64,000 nt of DNA, from assembly GCA_934489895.1 (NCBI GenBank), contig CAKSST010000006.1:1-64000 (forward strand), written 5' to 3'. The DNA is from an uncultured Eubacteriales bacterium (GTDB lineage Bacteria > Bacillota > Clostridia > Oscillospirales > Acutalibacteraceae). Below are positions 9,101-16,604 of this stretch, piece after piece; within the stretch, counting starts at the first letter, position 1, and each line of letters begins with the position of its first letter. The notes under the pieces are model-generated. The model did not search any database. It saw only the letters and a program-made list of their open reading frames with translations, and was not told where the DNA came from. The position numbers and the translations under genes were made by a program.

Positions 9101-9409
9101 TTACTTTTCACAGCACGACTTGCTTTCATATTCAACATCAAGGATTGTCAACTGCCGCAAACATTCTTTTGCCTGCTCCACACCTTTTTCTGAAATGGAA
9201 TAGTGCGTCCATTTTCCCTCTTTGCGCCCGACAACCACACCGGAATCGCAAAGAATTTTCATATGGTGCGACAGCGTGGGCTGTGTTACATTGATTTCCT
9301 CCAACAGCTTGCAAGCACATTTTTCCCCTGAACGCAGTAGATTTATAATTCTAATACGGTTTTCATCACAAAATGCTTTGAAGATTGCTGCAGTTCTTCT
9401 TTCGTCCAT
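9101..9409 (-). CDS. ArsR/SmtB-family metalloregulator
   Basis: Winged-helix repressor, 102 residues, that releases DNA on binding metal or metalloid. The HTH is in VTQPTLSHHMKILCDSGVV; the CAC in GEKCACKLLEEI sits where ArsR has its ELCVCDL thiol site, and a C-terminal SKSCCEK could add ligands. It is the first gene of the permease-thioredoxin operon and is preceded by a perfect 16-bp palindrome just downstream of a consensus promoter, so autoregulation is likely. The ribosome site is poor (AAGAG directly abutting the ATG), which may reflect a short spacing or an unusual start. Confidence 0.92.
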   Translation of the reverse strand: MDERRTAAIFKAFCDENRIRIINLLRSGEKCACKLLEEINVTQPTLSHHMKILCDSGVVVGRKEGKWTHYSISEKGVEQAKECLRQLTILDVEYESKSCCEK

Positions 9410-9427
9410 CTCTTAAAATCACATCCC

Positions 9428-9443
9428 ATAGATAATTATCTAT
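9428..9443. promoter_or_regulatory. Putative ArsR operator (perfect palindrome)
   Basis: ATAGATAATTATCTAT is a perfect 16-bp palindrome centred a few bases after the predicted transcription start of arsR, the usual position for an ArsR-family repressor site. Confidence 0.65.
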
Positions 9444-9448
9444 ATGTT

Positions 9449-9477
9449 ATTATATATGTCACATAGAAGAATGTCAA
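9449..9477 (-). promoter_or_regulatory. arsR operon promoter
   Basis: Minus strand TTGACA (9472-9477), exactly 17 bases, TATAAT (9449-9454): full consensus in both boxes, consistent with a strong promoter that is held off by a repressor. The remaining 9481-9604 holds no gene; it contains an imperfect AACGCCCATAA/TTATGTGGCGTT stem near the right element end. Confidence 0.88.
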
Positions 9478-9619
9478 TACATTTTTTAGCTTTAAATAAA
9501 TTTGACTTCTACGCTGTCTTTTTGTGCCGTTTGCCTTTGCAACGCCCATAAAGTTGTATTTTGATATATTTTGAAATTACTCCCTTATGTGGCGTTAGCG
9601 TTTTAGCTTGCCTTGTTTT

Positions 9620-10630
9620 TTAATTATATCCGTTAGGATTATTCTTTTGCCAACGCCAAGTATCAGCACACATTTCGTCAACCGACTTTTCTGCTTTCCA
9701 ACCCAAAAGCTCTTCCGCTTTTTTCGGGTCAGCGTAAACTTCGTCTGTATCGCCGGGACGTCGTGGAGCAATTACAAAAGGTATCTCAATACCGCTTGCC
9801 CGCTCAAACGCGTCTTTCAATTCAAGCACGCTGTAGCCTCTGCCTGTACCAAGATTTATTGCTTCGCAGCCTGTATGCTTCATAACATACTCAACCGCTT
9901 TTTCATGACCGCGGCCAAGGTCCATAACGTGAATGTAATCACGCACACCTGTACCGTCTACGGTATTGTAGTCATTACCAAAAACATTAAGGCGCTCTAA
10001 CTTGCCGATTGCAACCTGCGCAATGTAAGGCATTAAATTATTGGGAATACCCTTGGGGTCCTCACCTATAAGGCCGCTTTCGTGTGCGCCTATCGGGTTA
10101 AAGTAACGAAGCAGAGCAATTGACCACTCTGCGTCAGATGCTGCAAGGTCACGCATTATTTCTTCAATAAACAGTTTTGTTCTGCCGTAAGGATTAATTG
10201 CACCTATAGGACTGTTCTCTGTAAGCGGCATTTTCTTTACTGTGCCGTAAACGGTTGCAGACGAACTGAAAACAACACGCTTTACCTCAAACTCACGCAT
10301 TACATATAGTAAGCTTAAAGTACTGTTAAGATTGTTATCGTAATATTCAAGCGGTTTTCTTGCCGACTCGCCTACAGCCTTATATCCTGCGTAATGCACA
10401 GCAACATCAATATCGTTTTCGACGAAAATCTTTCTAAGAAATTCCTTATCACAGACATTTCCCTCATATATCTTTATTGTTTTTCCTGTAATCTGCTCAA
10501 CACGCTTTACAGCCTCAGGACTGCTGTTATTATAATTATCAGCAACAATAACCTCGTGGCCTGCTTCTAAAAAAGCAACGCAGGAATGGCTGCCTATGTA
10601 ACCTGCGCCTCCGGTAGCAAGAATTTTCAT
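9620..10630 (-). CDS. galE: UDP-glucose 4-epimerase
   Basis: NAD-dependent short-chain dehydrogenase-fold enzyme that interconverts UDP-glucose and UDP-galactose. The Rossmann motif is TGGAGYIGSH near residues 6-15, followed by VFSSSATVYG and the YGRTK catalytic Tyr-Lys segment. AINPYGRTKLFIEE and the C-terminal GYSVLELKDAF are typical. I chose ATG 10630 because GAGGTG lies nine bases upstream; a GTG four codons earlier overlaps that site. The 336-residue length is normal. It stands alone, with its 3' end at the right inverted repeat of the ars-like module. Confidence 0.96.
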   Translation of the reverse strand: MKILATGGAGYIGSHSCVAFLEAGHEVIVADNYNNSSPEAVKRVEQITGKTIKIYEGNVCDKEFLRKIFVENDIDVAVHYAGYKAVGESARKPLEYYDNNLNSTLSLLYVMREFEVKRVVFSSSATVYGTVKKMPLTENSPIGAINPYGRTKLFIEEIMRDLAASDAEWSIALLRYFNPIGAHESGLIGEDPKGIPNNLMPYIAQVAIGKLERLNVFGNDYNTVDGTGVRDYIHVMDLGRGHEKAVEYVMKHTGCEAINLGTGRGYSVLELKDAFERASGIEIPFVIAPRRPGDTDEVYADPKKAEELLGWKAEKSVDEMCADTWRWQKNNPNGYN

Positions 10631-10661
10631 ATGTATTTTCACCTCGAATTAATGTACTGAT

Positions 10662-10690
10662 ATTATAAACCATATACGCCATTTCGTCAA
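10662..10690 (-). promoter_or_regulatory. galE promoter
   Basis: TTGACG (10685-10690), 17 bases, TATAAT (10662-10667) on the minus strand. Confidence 0.85.
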
Positions 10691-10714
10691 TTAGTATTAT
10701 TTACAATTAAGATA

Positions 10715-10743
10715 TTGAAAAAAACTATTAAATAAGATATAAT
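10715..10743 (+). promoter_or_regulatory. Promoter of the LTA-synthase-like gene
   Basis: TTGAAA (10715-10720), 17 bases, TATAAT (10738-10743) on the plus strand, divergent from galE. Confidence 0.8.
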
Positions 10744-10799
10744 TACTATGTTATCGACTAAATATATTATTGTTTTTAAAACGAAAGGTTGGTTTTTTA

Positions 10800-12929
10800 G
10801 TGTTCGGTTTTAAAGCAAATAAAGATACTTCCGCGGAAGAGCAAAAAACAGACCGCTTTTGCGATATAAAACACGCTCTTCCCACATTTTTATTTTTTGT
10901 GCTTACCGTTTTGTTTTTTGAATGCTTGCTGCACTTTATAATCAATAACGGCTTTTATTCAAGGCTGCCTTATCTTATTGGTTTTTCTTTACCCATTGGC
11001 ACATTAATATTTTTAATATGTAACCTCTTCTCACGCAAAGTTAACCTTATTTTATCCTGGATAGCCTTAGCGTTGCTGTACATTATTTTTATAGTTCAGT
11101 TTTTCTACTCGCAGATATTCGGCTCTTATCTTTCGGTATTCCTTTTTCAACAGGGCGGTCAGGCCATCACAGGCTTTTGGGCTCAGCTTTCTGCTGAGAT
11201 AATTGAAAATATCTGGCTTGCCCTTTTGTTTGCTTTGCCCTTGCCCGTATTTGCTGTGCTTTTAAAATTCAAAGTAATTAACCTTGATAAACGCAAGCCT
11301 AACTTAAAGCTTTATTCTTTAATTGCCGTTTTTGTTTTGCATATTATCTGTCTGCTTTGTCTGTTTATAGGCGGCACAAAACCATATTCTGCTTATAATG
11401 TTTATTTCGGTACGGATACAGATACAGACCGCAGCGCAAAGAACTTTGGAATCATTACTACAATGAGGCTTGAGCTCACCTATATTATAACCGGCAAAGA
11501 TATCGATATGGAGATTATTGAAAATAACGACCCCAACGATACCCCATCCCAAACCGATCCCACTCCCAACCCCATATCAAAATACAACATTATTGAAGAA
11601 ATTAATTTTGAAGCCCTTAATAAGAAAACCACAAACAGCAGTATTTTAACCCTTAACAATTACCTTGCCACAAAAACAGGCACCAAAACCAACAAATACA
11701 CAGGTATGTTCAAGAATAAAAACTTAATCGTTCTTTGCTGTGAGTCTTTCTCCCCTCATGTCATCGATCCCCAGCTCACCCCTACGCTTTACAAGCTTTC
11801 AACTGAGGGCTTTGTGTTCAACAATTTCTATAACTGCTATCCCAACAACACCACCAACGGTGAATATACTCTGTGTATGGGTATTTTCCCCGATTTTGCA
11901 AGAAGCAAAAGCAACGGCAGCTTTAAATTCTCTTCTGACAATTATCTGCCCTACTGCCTTGGCAGAATGTTTGAACAGAACAATATAAAATCCTACGCCT
12001 ACCACAACTACAAAGGTAACTATTACAGCCGAGAGGACACCCACCCCAATATGGGCTACAGCACCTTTAAATCTGCAGGCGATGGTATGGAGTTCACTAC
12101 CTCCTGGCCCACATCTGACCTTGAAATGATGCAGCAGTCAATTGATGATTACATTGACCAGGAGCAGTTCCACGCGTATTATATGACCTTCAGCGGTCAC
12201 TACAAATACAACTTTACCACCAACCCCATGTGCATCCGTAACTATGATAAGGTTAAAGACCTACCCTACAGTGAAGCTGTACAAGCATATATTGCCTGCA
12301 ACTTAGAGCTTGAATATGCTCTTGAATATTTAATGGGCAGACTCGAGGAAAAAGGTATTGCCGACGATACCGTAATTGTCCTTACAAACGACCATTATCC
12401 TTACGGTCTTACTGATGAAGAATACAACGAGCTTGCCGGCAAAGAGATTGATACCGCTTTTGAGAAATACAAAAACTCATTTATATGCTGGAGCGGTGAT
12501 ATGGAGCATCCCGTTTACGTTGATGATTACTGCTGTAGCGTTGACATTCTGCCCACCATTCTCAACCTGTTTGGTATGAAATATGACTCACGTTTACTTG
12601 TTGGTACCGACATTTTCTCAGACAGCACCAAATTGGTAATTTTAAGCGATCAGAGCTTTATAACAGACAAGCTTATGTTTAACTCCTCAACCGGTGAAGC
12701 AACCTACCTTGTGGACCCATCCACTCTGAAACCCGACTATCTTGAAACAGCAATCAAGGCGGTTAAAAATAAAATTACTGTTTCTTCGCTTATCCTTAAT
12801 ACCGATTATTATAGGTTTATTTACGAAAACACCTTCCCGGAAATATTTGGAATAACACCCGAAGAAAAATTAATCTCATCTGTTTCATCACAGACAACCA
12901 CACAAGATACACCGCCTGCAACACAATAA
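10800..12929 (+). CDS. LTA synthase-family sulfatase-fold membrane protein
   Basis: Member of the LtaS/OpgB-type alkaline-phosphatase superfamily, which transfer glycerol-phosphate or related groups outside the cell. About five hydrophobic helices occupy roughly the first 190 residues (for example FLFFVLTVLFFECLLHFII). A linker and then an extracellular sulfatase domain follow. CCESFSPH supplies a metal-binding Glu, NNTTNGEYTLCMGI holds the candidate nucleophilic Thr, and VLTNDHYPYG and WSGDMEHPV are also present. GTG 10800 with AAAGG upstream is my preferred start (709 residues); TTG 10770 would add ten residues. The C-terminal tail is Ser/Thr-rich. The substrate (lipoteichoic acid or another glycerophosphate polymer) is not determinable. 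Confidence 0.87.
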   Translation: MFGFKANKDTSAEEQKTDRFCDIKHALPTFLFFVLTVLFFECLLHFIINNGFYSRLPYLIGFSLPIGTLIFLICNLFSRKVNLILSWIALALLYIIFIVQFFYSQIFGSYLSVFLFQQGGQAITGFWAQLSAEIIENIWLALLFALPLPVFAVLLKFKVINLDKRKPNLKLYSLIAVFVLHIICLLCLFIGGTKPYSAYNVYFGTDTDTDRSAKNFGIITTMRLELTYIITGKDIDMEIIENNDPNDTPSQTDPTPNPISKYNIIEEINFEALNKKTTNSSILTLNNYLATKTGTKTNKYTGMFKNKNLIVLCCESFSPHVIDPQLTPTLYKLSTEGFVFNNFYNCYPNNTTNGEYTLCMGIFPDFARSKSNGSFKFSSDNYLPYCLGRMFEQNNIKSYAYHNYKGNYYSREDTHPNMGYSTFKSAGDGMEFTTSWPTSDLEMMQQSIDDYIDQEQFHAYYMTFSGHYKYNFTTNPMCIRNYDKVKDLPYSEAVQAYIACNLELEYALEYLMGRLEEKGIADDTVIVLTNDHYPYGLTDEEYNELAGKEIDTAFEKYKNSFICWSGDMEHPVYVDDYCCSVDILPTILNLFGMKYDSRLLVGTDIFSDSTKLVILSDQSFITDKLMFNSSTGEATYLVDPSTLKPDYLETAIKAVKNKITVSSLILNTDYYRFIYENTFPEIFGITPEEKLISSVSSQTTTQDTPPATQ

Positions 12930-12941
12930 AGTATTAAAAAA

Positions 12942-12972
12942 CGCACAGAAAAATACTGTGCGTTTTATTTTT
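12942..12972 (+). terminator. Terminator of the LTA-synthase-like gene
   Basis: CGCACAG (12942-12948) / CTGTGCG (12956-12962) stem followed by TTTTATTTTTT. Confidence 0.9.
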
Positions 12973-13004
12973 TGAAAACTTTTCCTTTTTTACATAAAAA
13001 ACAC

Positions 13005-13033
13005 TTGACAAACAAAATAAATCGTATTATAAT
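13005..13033 (+). promoter_or_regulatory. perR promoter with AT-rich inverted repeat
   Basis: TTGACA (13005-13010), 17 bases, TATAAT (13028-13033). Immediately downstream, AATAAT...ATTATT arms (about 13031-13052) could be a Fur/PerR-type operator giving autoregulation; the match to a PerR box is only partial. Confidence 0.75.
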
Positions 13034-13068
13034 AATAACAGTAATCATTATTGTTTAGGAGATTTGTT

Positions 13069-13455
13069 ATGAAACGCCGCTCAACCCGCAGAGACGTAAT
13101 ACTTAATGTTTTAAAGGAAACTACCTGCCACCCCACTGCAAATTGGATTTATGAGCGCGCTCGCATGCAAATTCCCAATATCAGTCTTGGTACTGTTTAC
13201 CGTAACATTTCACAGTTGATTGAAAACGGTGACATCATTCCAATTGATGCAGGTGACGGCACTATACATTATGACGCCCGCGTTAAAGACCATGCACATT
13301 TTTACTGTACCGACTGCAAAAATGTCAGTGATGTTTTCTTTGAAAATAAGCTTCTCATAAACCAGTTTGCAGAAAATCAGCTTGGTTGTAAAGTAAACAG
13401 AGAATGCATATTATTTTATGGTTACTGTAAAAATTGTTTAAAAAATAAATTATAA
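13069..13455 (+). CDS. perR: Fur-family regulator, PerR-like
   Basis: Peroxide- or metal-sensing repressor of 128 residues. It has a winged helix ([34 protein letters not shown]), then the regulatory metal region DHAHFYC and two structural CxxC pairs, CTDC and CKNC. ATG 13069 is chosen because AGGAGA sits six bases upstream; a TTG six codons earlier overlaps the ribosome site. The rubrerythrin, ferritin and Bfd genes that follow are classic PerR-regulon members in anaerobes, which favours PerR over Fur or Zur. Confidence 0.85.
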   Translation: MKRRSTRRDVILNVLKETTCHPTANWIYERARMQIPNISLGTVYRNISQLIENGDIIPIDAGDGTIHYDARVKDHAHFYCTDCKNVSDVFFENKLLINQFAENQLGCKVNRECILFYGYCKNCLKNKL

Positions 13456-13475
13456 TTATTTGGAGGAAAAATTTT

Positions 13476-14021
13476 ATGAAAAAGTTCAGATGTTCAGTGT
13501 GCGGAGAAATTGTTGTTGGTGACGCAGCACCCGAAAAGTGCCCCATTTGCAAAGCCCCCGCAGATAAGTTTGTTGAGGTTAAGGAAGAAGGTATGAATTG
13601 GGCTGCAGAACATATTTTAGGCATTGCAGCAGATGCCCCCGAAGAGGTTAAAGAGGGTCTTCGTGCAAACTTCAACGGCGAATGCAGTGAAGTGGGTATG
13701 TATCTTGCAATGGCAAGAGTAGCACACAGAGAAGGCTATCCCGAGATTGGTCTTTATTGGGAAAAAGCAGCATATGAAGAGGCAGAGCACGCAGCAAAAT
13801 TTGCTGAACTTTTGGGTGAGGTTGTTACAAACAGCACCAAAAAGAACCTCGAAATGCGAGTAGAGGCTGAAAACGGTGCAACCGCAGGTAAATTTGACCT
13901 TGCAAAAATGGCTAAGAAATTAAATCTTGACGCTATCCACGATACCGTTCATGAAATGGCTCGTGACGAAGCCCGCCACGGCAGAGCATTTCAGGGCTTA
14001 CTCGAAAGATATTTCAAATAA
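13476..14021 (+). CDS. rbr: Rubrerythrin with N-terminal rubredoxin domain
   Basis: NAD(P)H-linked peroxide reductase of anaerobes. The 181-residue protein starts with a rubredoxin-like FeCys4 domain (CSVCGE and CPICKAP). A ferritin-like diiron domain follows, with ligands in [39 protein letters not shown] and [10 protein letters not shown]. The rubredoxin-first order is that of reverse rubrerythrins, known to be strongly peroxide-induced in clostridia. It follows perR by 20 bases with a GGAGG ribosome site and is closed by a strong terminator. Confidence 0.94.
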   Translation: MKKFRCSVCGEIVVGDAAPEKCPICKAPADKFVEVKEEGMNWAAEHILGIAADAPEEVKEGLRANFNGECSEVGMYLAMARVAHREGYPEIGLYWEKAAYEEAEHAAKFAELLGEVVTNSTKKNLEMRVEAENGATAGKFDLAKMAKKLNLDAIHDTVHEMARDEARHGRAFQGLLERYFK

Positions 14022-14028
14022 TACTTAA

Positions 14029-14063
14029 ATGGGGCGGGAAGAGAACTCTCCCGCCCCATTTTT
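14029..14063 (+). terminator. Terminator after rubrerythrin
   Basis: ATGGGGCGGG (14029-14038) pairs with CCCGCCCCAT (14050-14059), followed by TTTTT. Confidence 0.92.
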
Positions 14064-14079
14064 AAAAGAAGAAAATGTT

Positions 14080-14592
14080 ATGTTAGACAAAAAAGTAATT
14101 GAGCTTTTAAACGACCAAATAAATAAAGAATTTTACAGTGCGTAGCTTTACTTAGACATTGCAAATTATTTTATAGATAATGATTTGGACGGCTTTGGCA
14201 ACTGGTACACCATTCAGGCTCAGGAGGAGCGCGACCATGCTTTGCTTTTCCTTAAGTATTTGCAAAGCAACAGTATAAAGGTTGAACTTAAACCCATTGA
14301 TAAGCCCACCGAAGAATTTGACAGCCATATCGACCCCCTGCTTGCAGGCGCAAAGCACGAGCGCTATGTGACAAGTCTTATTCACAATATATATGATGCT
14401 GCCTACAGCGTAAAGGATTTCCGCACAATGCAGTTCCTTGACTGGTTTGTTAAAGAACAACTTGAAGAAGAGGAAAATGCCGATAAGCTTGTAAATAAAT
14501 ATAAGCTGTTTGGCGACGATCCCAAAAGCCTTTATCTTTTAGATCAGGAACTTGCGGCGCGTGTTTACAATGCACCCAGTCTTGTGCTTTAA
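14080..14592 (+). pseudogene. Ferritin with amber codon at position 22
   Basis: Non-haem ferritin of 170 residues when read through. ATG 14080 starts MLDKKVIELLNDQINKEFYSA and is interrupted by TAG at 14143-14145. LYLDIANYFIDND and the complete four-helix bundle then follow, with iron ligands in QAQEERDHALLF and EQLEEEENADKL. The expected residue is Tyr (EFYSAYLYL), a single TAC-to-TAG change. The first ferroxidase Glu lies before the stop, so a downstream reinitiation product would be inactive. It is the only lesion. It belongs to the perR-rbr-bfd iron and oxidative-stress cluster. Confidence 0.85.
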
Positions 14593-14630
14593 TAAATTTT
14601 TTCTATCGATCATAAAAACGAGGTAATATT

Positions 14631-14825
14631 ATGCAAAACTATATGGTATGTAACTGCAAGCAGGTAAGCTTCAGTGATATTGAACAGGCTCTTCACGCAC
14701 ACGAGCATTTTGAAGATGTAGAAAAAGCTTTTAAATCAGTACAGGAGGTAACCCATTGCTCAACAGGCTGCGGAGGCTGTTACCAAAAAGTGCTGGATGT
14801 TATTTCCCATATAATGATGGGTTAA
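14631..14825 (+). CDS. Bacterioferritin-associated ferredoxin-like [2Fe-2S] protein
   Basis: A 64-residue BFD-like domain with four cysteines in the pattern CNC near the N-terminus and CSTGCGGC near the C-terminus, the [2Fe-2S] site of Bfd and related NAD(P)H-reductase modules. Bfd reduces and releases iron from stored ferritin. Its position right after the ferritin gene supports that partner, which makes the ferritin amber codon notable. The ribosome site is GAGG. Confidence 0.9.
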   Translation: MQNYMVCNCKQVSFSDIEQALHAHEHFEDVEKAFKSVQEVTHCSTGCGGCYQKVLDVISHIMMG

Positions 14826-14904
14826 AATTTAGAATAAAGCTTTGACCGACTATATATTTTTTAAAAAAATGATGTTTCTCGGCCAATCCACAAAAAATAA
14901 AACC

Positions 14905-14944
14905 AAGGACGGCCTAAAGTATCAAACAGGCTTTCCTTAGTTTT
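14905..14944 (+). terminator. Terminator after bfd
   Basis: AAGGA..GCCT (14905-14915) pairs with AGGC..TCCTT (to 14938), followed by AGTTTTATATTTT. Confidence 0.75.
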
Positions 14945-14967
14945 ATATTTTAAAAGGAGAAAAAGCA

Positions 14968-15582
14968 ATGAAAAAAAGCATATTTTTAATTTTCGTTACA
15001 GCAATACTGTGTTTTGCGCTTACCGCTTGCGCCGCACAAAACAACCCGTCATCAAGCTCTGCGCAAAACGGAACATCATCATTTCAAAACGACGTAATTG
15101 ACGAACCTCAGTCAAGCACACCCGCGACGTCGAGCGAAAGCATTTCTGTCGACGAGGCAAAAACAATTGCTCTGCAGCATGCAGGTGTTGAAGAAAAAGA
15201 CGCAAATTTTTTAAAAACAGAATATGATCATAATGACGGCGTTGCATCCTATGAGATCGAATTTATTGCCGACAACAGTGAATATGAGTATGATATCAAT
15301 GCCCGGAACGGCGATATAATCAAGGCGGAAAAGGATGATAAAAATACACAGCAGACCGCTGCAAACTCTACCCTTAAAACCAAGGACGAGGCAAAATCAA
15401 TTGCTCTGCAGCATGCAAATCTGACCGCCGACAAGATTGCCGCCTATGAGATCGAGCTTGACAACGACGATGCCGTAAAGCATTATGAAATCGAGTTTAA
15501 ATCGGGCGGTTACGAGTATAAGTATGACATCAACGCCGAAAGCGGCAAAATATTAAAGTCCGAAAAGGAATTTCATGATTAA
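14968..15582 (+). CDS. PepSY-domain lipoprotein
   Basis: Secreted, lipid-anchored protein of 204 residues. The signal peptide MKKSIFLIFVTAILCFALTAC ends in a lipobox (written to the Cys: LTAC at residues 18-21), then a Ser/Asn/Gln-rich linker, then two PepSY-type repeats. Each repeat begins EAKxIALQHA and ends with YEYDINARNGDIIKAEK or YKYDINAESGKILKSEK. PepSY domains often inhibit or chaperone proteases or bind ligands at the cell surface. The gene stands alone with an AAAGGAGA ribosome site and its own terminator. Confidence 0.9.
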   Translation: MKKSIFLIFVTAILCFALTACAAQNNPSSSSAQNGTSSFQNDVIDEPQSSTPATSSESISVDEAKTIALQHAGVEEKDANFLKTEYDHNDGVASYEIEFIADNSEYEYDINARNGDIIKAEKDDKNTQQTAANSTLKTKDEAKSIALQHANLTADKIAAYEIELDNDDAVKHYEIEFKSGGYEYKYDINAESGKILKSEKEFHD

Positions 15583-15590
15583 CAACAAAA

Positions 15591-15623
15591 ACGACTTGAT
15601 TTTTAAAAAATCAAGTCGTTTTT
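15591..15623 (+). terminator. Terminator after the PepSY lipoprotein
   Basis: ACGACTTGAT (15591-15600) and ATCAAGTCGT (15610-15619) stem followed by TTTTT; symmetrical A/T tracts make it potentially bidirectional. Confidence 0.9.
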
Positions 15624-15643
15624 GACAAGGCTCTTGTTATATT

Positions 15644-15995
15644 AGCAGTCACCGTATATTAAATGAAGAATGCAGAGATTTTAACGATTACCAAACCGCA
15701 AAGGAATATATTGACTTTTGTATTAAGAACATAAGAAAGGAACATACCCCTGTTTTTGTTTCGGGCTGTTGCAGCGGTGCGGATAAAATAGGTAAAAAAA
15801 TATGCCGCTCAAAACGGATTTGAGGTTGAAAAATATCCTGCCGATCGGGAAAAATACGGCAAAGCGGCAGTACCTATCCGTAATGAACAGATGGCATAAG
15901 CAGCTGATTTCGTTATTTGCTTTTGGGACGGCCGGTCAAAAGGTACCAAATCAATGATCGATTTTCCAAAAAAGTATAATAAAGCTTACGTATAA
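15644..15995 (+). pseudogene. SLOG/DUF2493 (YspA-like) gene fragment
   Basis: Remnant of a nucleotide-binding SLOG protein (DUF2493). One frame reads ILNEECRDFNDYQTAKEYID...VFVSGCCSGADKIG. A 7-A run at 15794-15800 shifts frame, after which YAAQNGFEVEKYPADREKYG, RNEQMA, a TAA at 15897 and AADFVICFWDGRSKGTKSMI continue to the stop at 15995. The GSR-like start motif is missing, so the 5' end is also lost. The order of motifs matches the family throughout. It is a decayed gene, not a new ORF. Confidence 0.75.
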
Positions 15996-16011
15996 AGTAT
16001 ATATAAATGCA

Positions 16012-16040
16012 TTGAAACCATAATAATTCTGTGTTATTAT
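16012..16040 (+). promoter_or_regulatory. Promoter of the FTR-thioredoxin operon
   Basis: TTGAAA (16012-16017), 17 bases, TATTAT (16035-16040). Confidence 0.7.
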
Positions 16041-16071
16041 ATTAATACCATCTGACAAAGGAATGATATTT

Positions 16072-16269
16072 GTGAAAATACGCTTAAATGAAGATGCCGC
16101 AACGGTTGCACGCATACGCGAAGGCCTTAAAAAGCGCGGTGGATACTGTCCCTGCCGTCTTACCAAAACAGAAGAATACAAATGTATGTGTAAGGAGTTT
16201 AAAGAACAAATTGCTGACCCTGATTTTGAGGGCTACTGCCACTGTATGCTGTATTATAAAGAAAAATAG
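16072..16269 (+). CDS. Ferredoxin-thioredoxin reductase beta-chain-like protein
   Basis: A 65-residue protein with the cysteine layout of the catalytic beta subunit of ferredoxin:thioredoxin reductase: GGYCPCRL, then YKCMCKEF, then GYCHCMLYY. In the family these cysteines bind a [4Fe-4S] cluster next to a redox disulfide and reduce thioredoxin at the expense of ferredoxin. GTG 16072 is preferred because AAAGGA lies about eight bases upstream; an ATG at 16063 abuts that site. A thioredoxin gene follows 15 bases later, strongly suggesting the pair works together. The plant-type alpha chain is not present. Confidence 0.85.
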   Translation: MKIRLNEDAATVARIREGLKKRGGYCPCRLTKTEEYKCMCKEFKEQIADPDFEGYCHCMLYYKEK

Positions 16270-16284
16270 ACAGGAGTTATTTAT

Positions 16285-16599
16285 ATGTACGAAACTATAT
16301 TAACAAAAGAAAATTTTGATACTGAAGTTTTTGCGTCTGACCTACCCGTTTTAGTGGATTTTTGGGCAACCTGGTGCGGTCCGTGTATGATGCTTGCCCC
16401 CACAATTGAACAAATTGCAAATGAATACGGCGATAAGTACAAGGTTTGCAAGGTTAACGTTGACGACCAGCCTGAGCTTGCTATGCGTTTTGACATAAAC
16501 ACCATCCCTACCCTGCTTATTTTCAAGGACGGCAATTTAACCGAATCCTCCGTTGGCATTCGCACAATGGATGATATTCTTTACCTGCTGGAAAAATAA
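16285..16599 (+). CDS. trxA: Thioredoxin
   Basis: General cytoplasmic dithiol reductant, 104 residues. Active site WATWCGPCMM, conserved cis-Pro in FDINTIPTLLIFKDG, and standard length. AGGAG lies ahead of ATG 16285. It is the second gene of an operon with an FTR beta-like protein, so its likely electron donor is ferredoxin rather than NADPH. Confidence 0.96.
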   Translation: MYETILTKENFDTEVFASDLPVLVDFWATWCGPCMMLAPTIEQIANEYGDKYKVCKVNVDDQPELAMRFDINTIPTLLIFKDGNLTESSVGIRTMDDILYLLEK

Positions 16600-16604
16600 A
16601 AATT

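Larger units (their letters stand above)
7438..9620. mobile_element. Inverted-repeat-bounded arsR/permease/thioredoxin module
   Basis: AAAAACAAGGCAAGCT at 7438-7453 is repeated perfectly in inverse orientation at 9605-9620 (16 of 16 bases). A further AACGCC follows a few bases inside both ends. The right copy touches the stop codon of galE. The enclosed 2.2 kb holds three co-oriented genes plus a bidirectional terminator and no transposase. It may be a non-autonomous transposable module or its remnant. No target duplication was recognised. Confidence 0.45.

Noticed and set aside
9541..9604. Integron attC-like site (GGCGTTAGCG and AACGCC stem) at the right end of the ars-like module
   Set aside because: The GTTRRRY/RYYYAAC core pattern is not met on both arms and no integrase is present; the 16-bp inverted repeat explains the boundary better.
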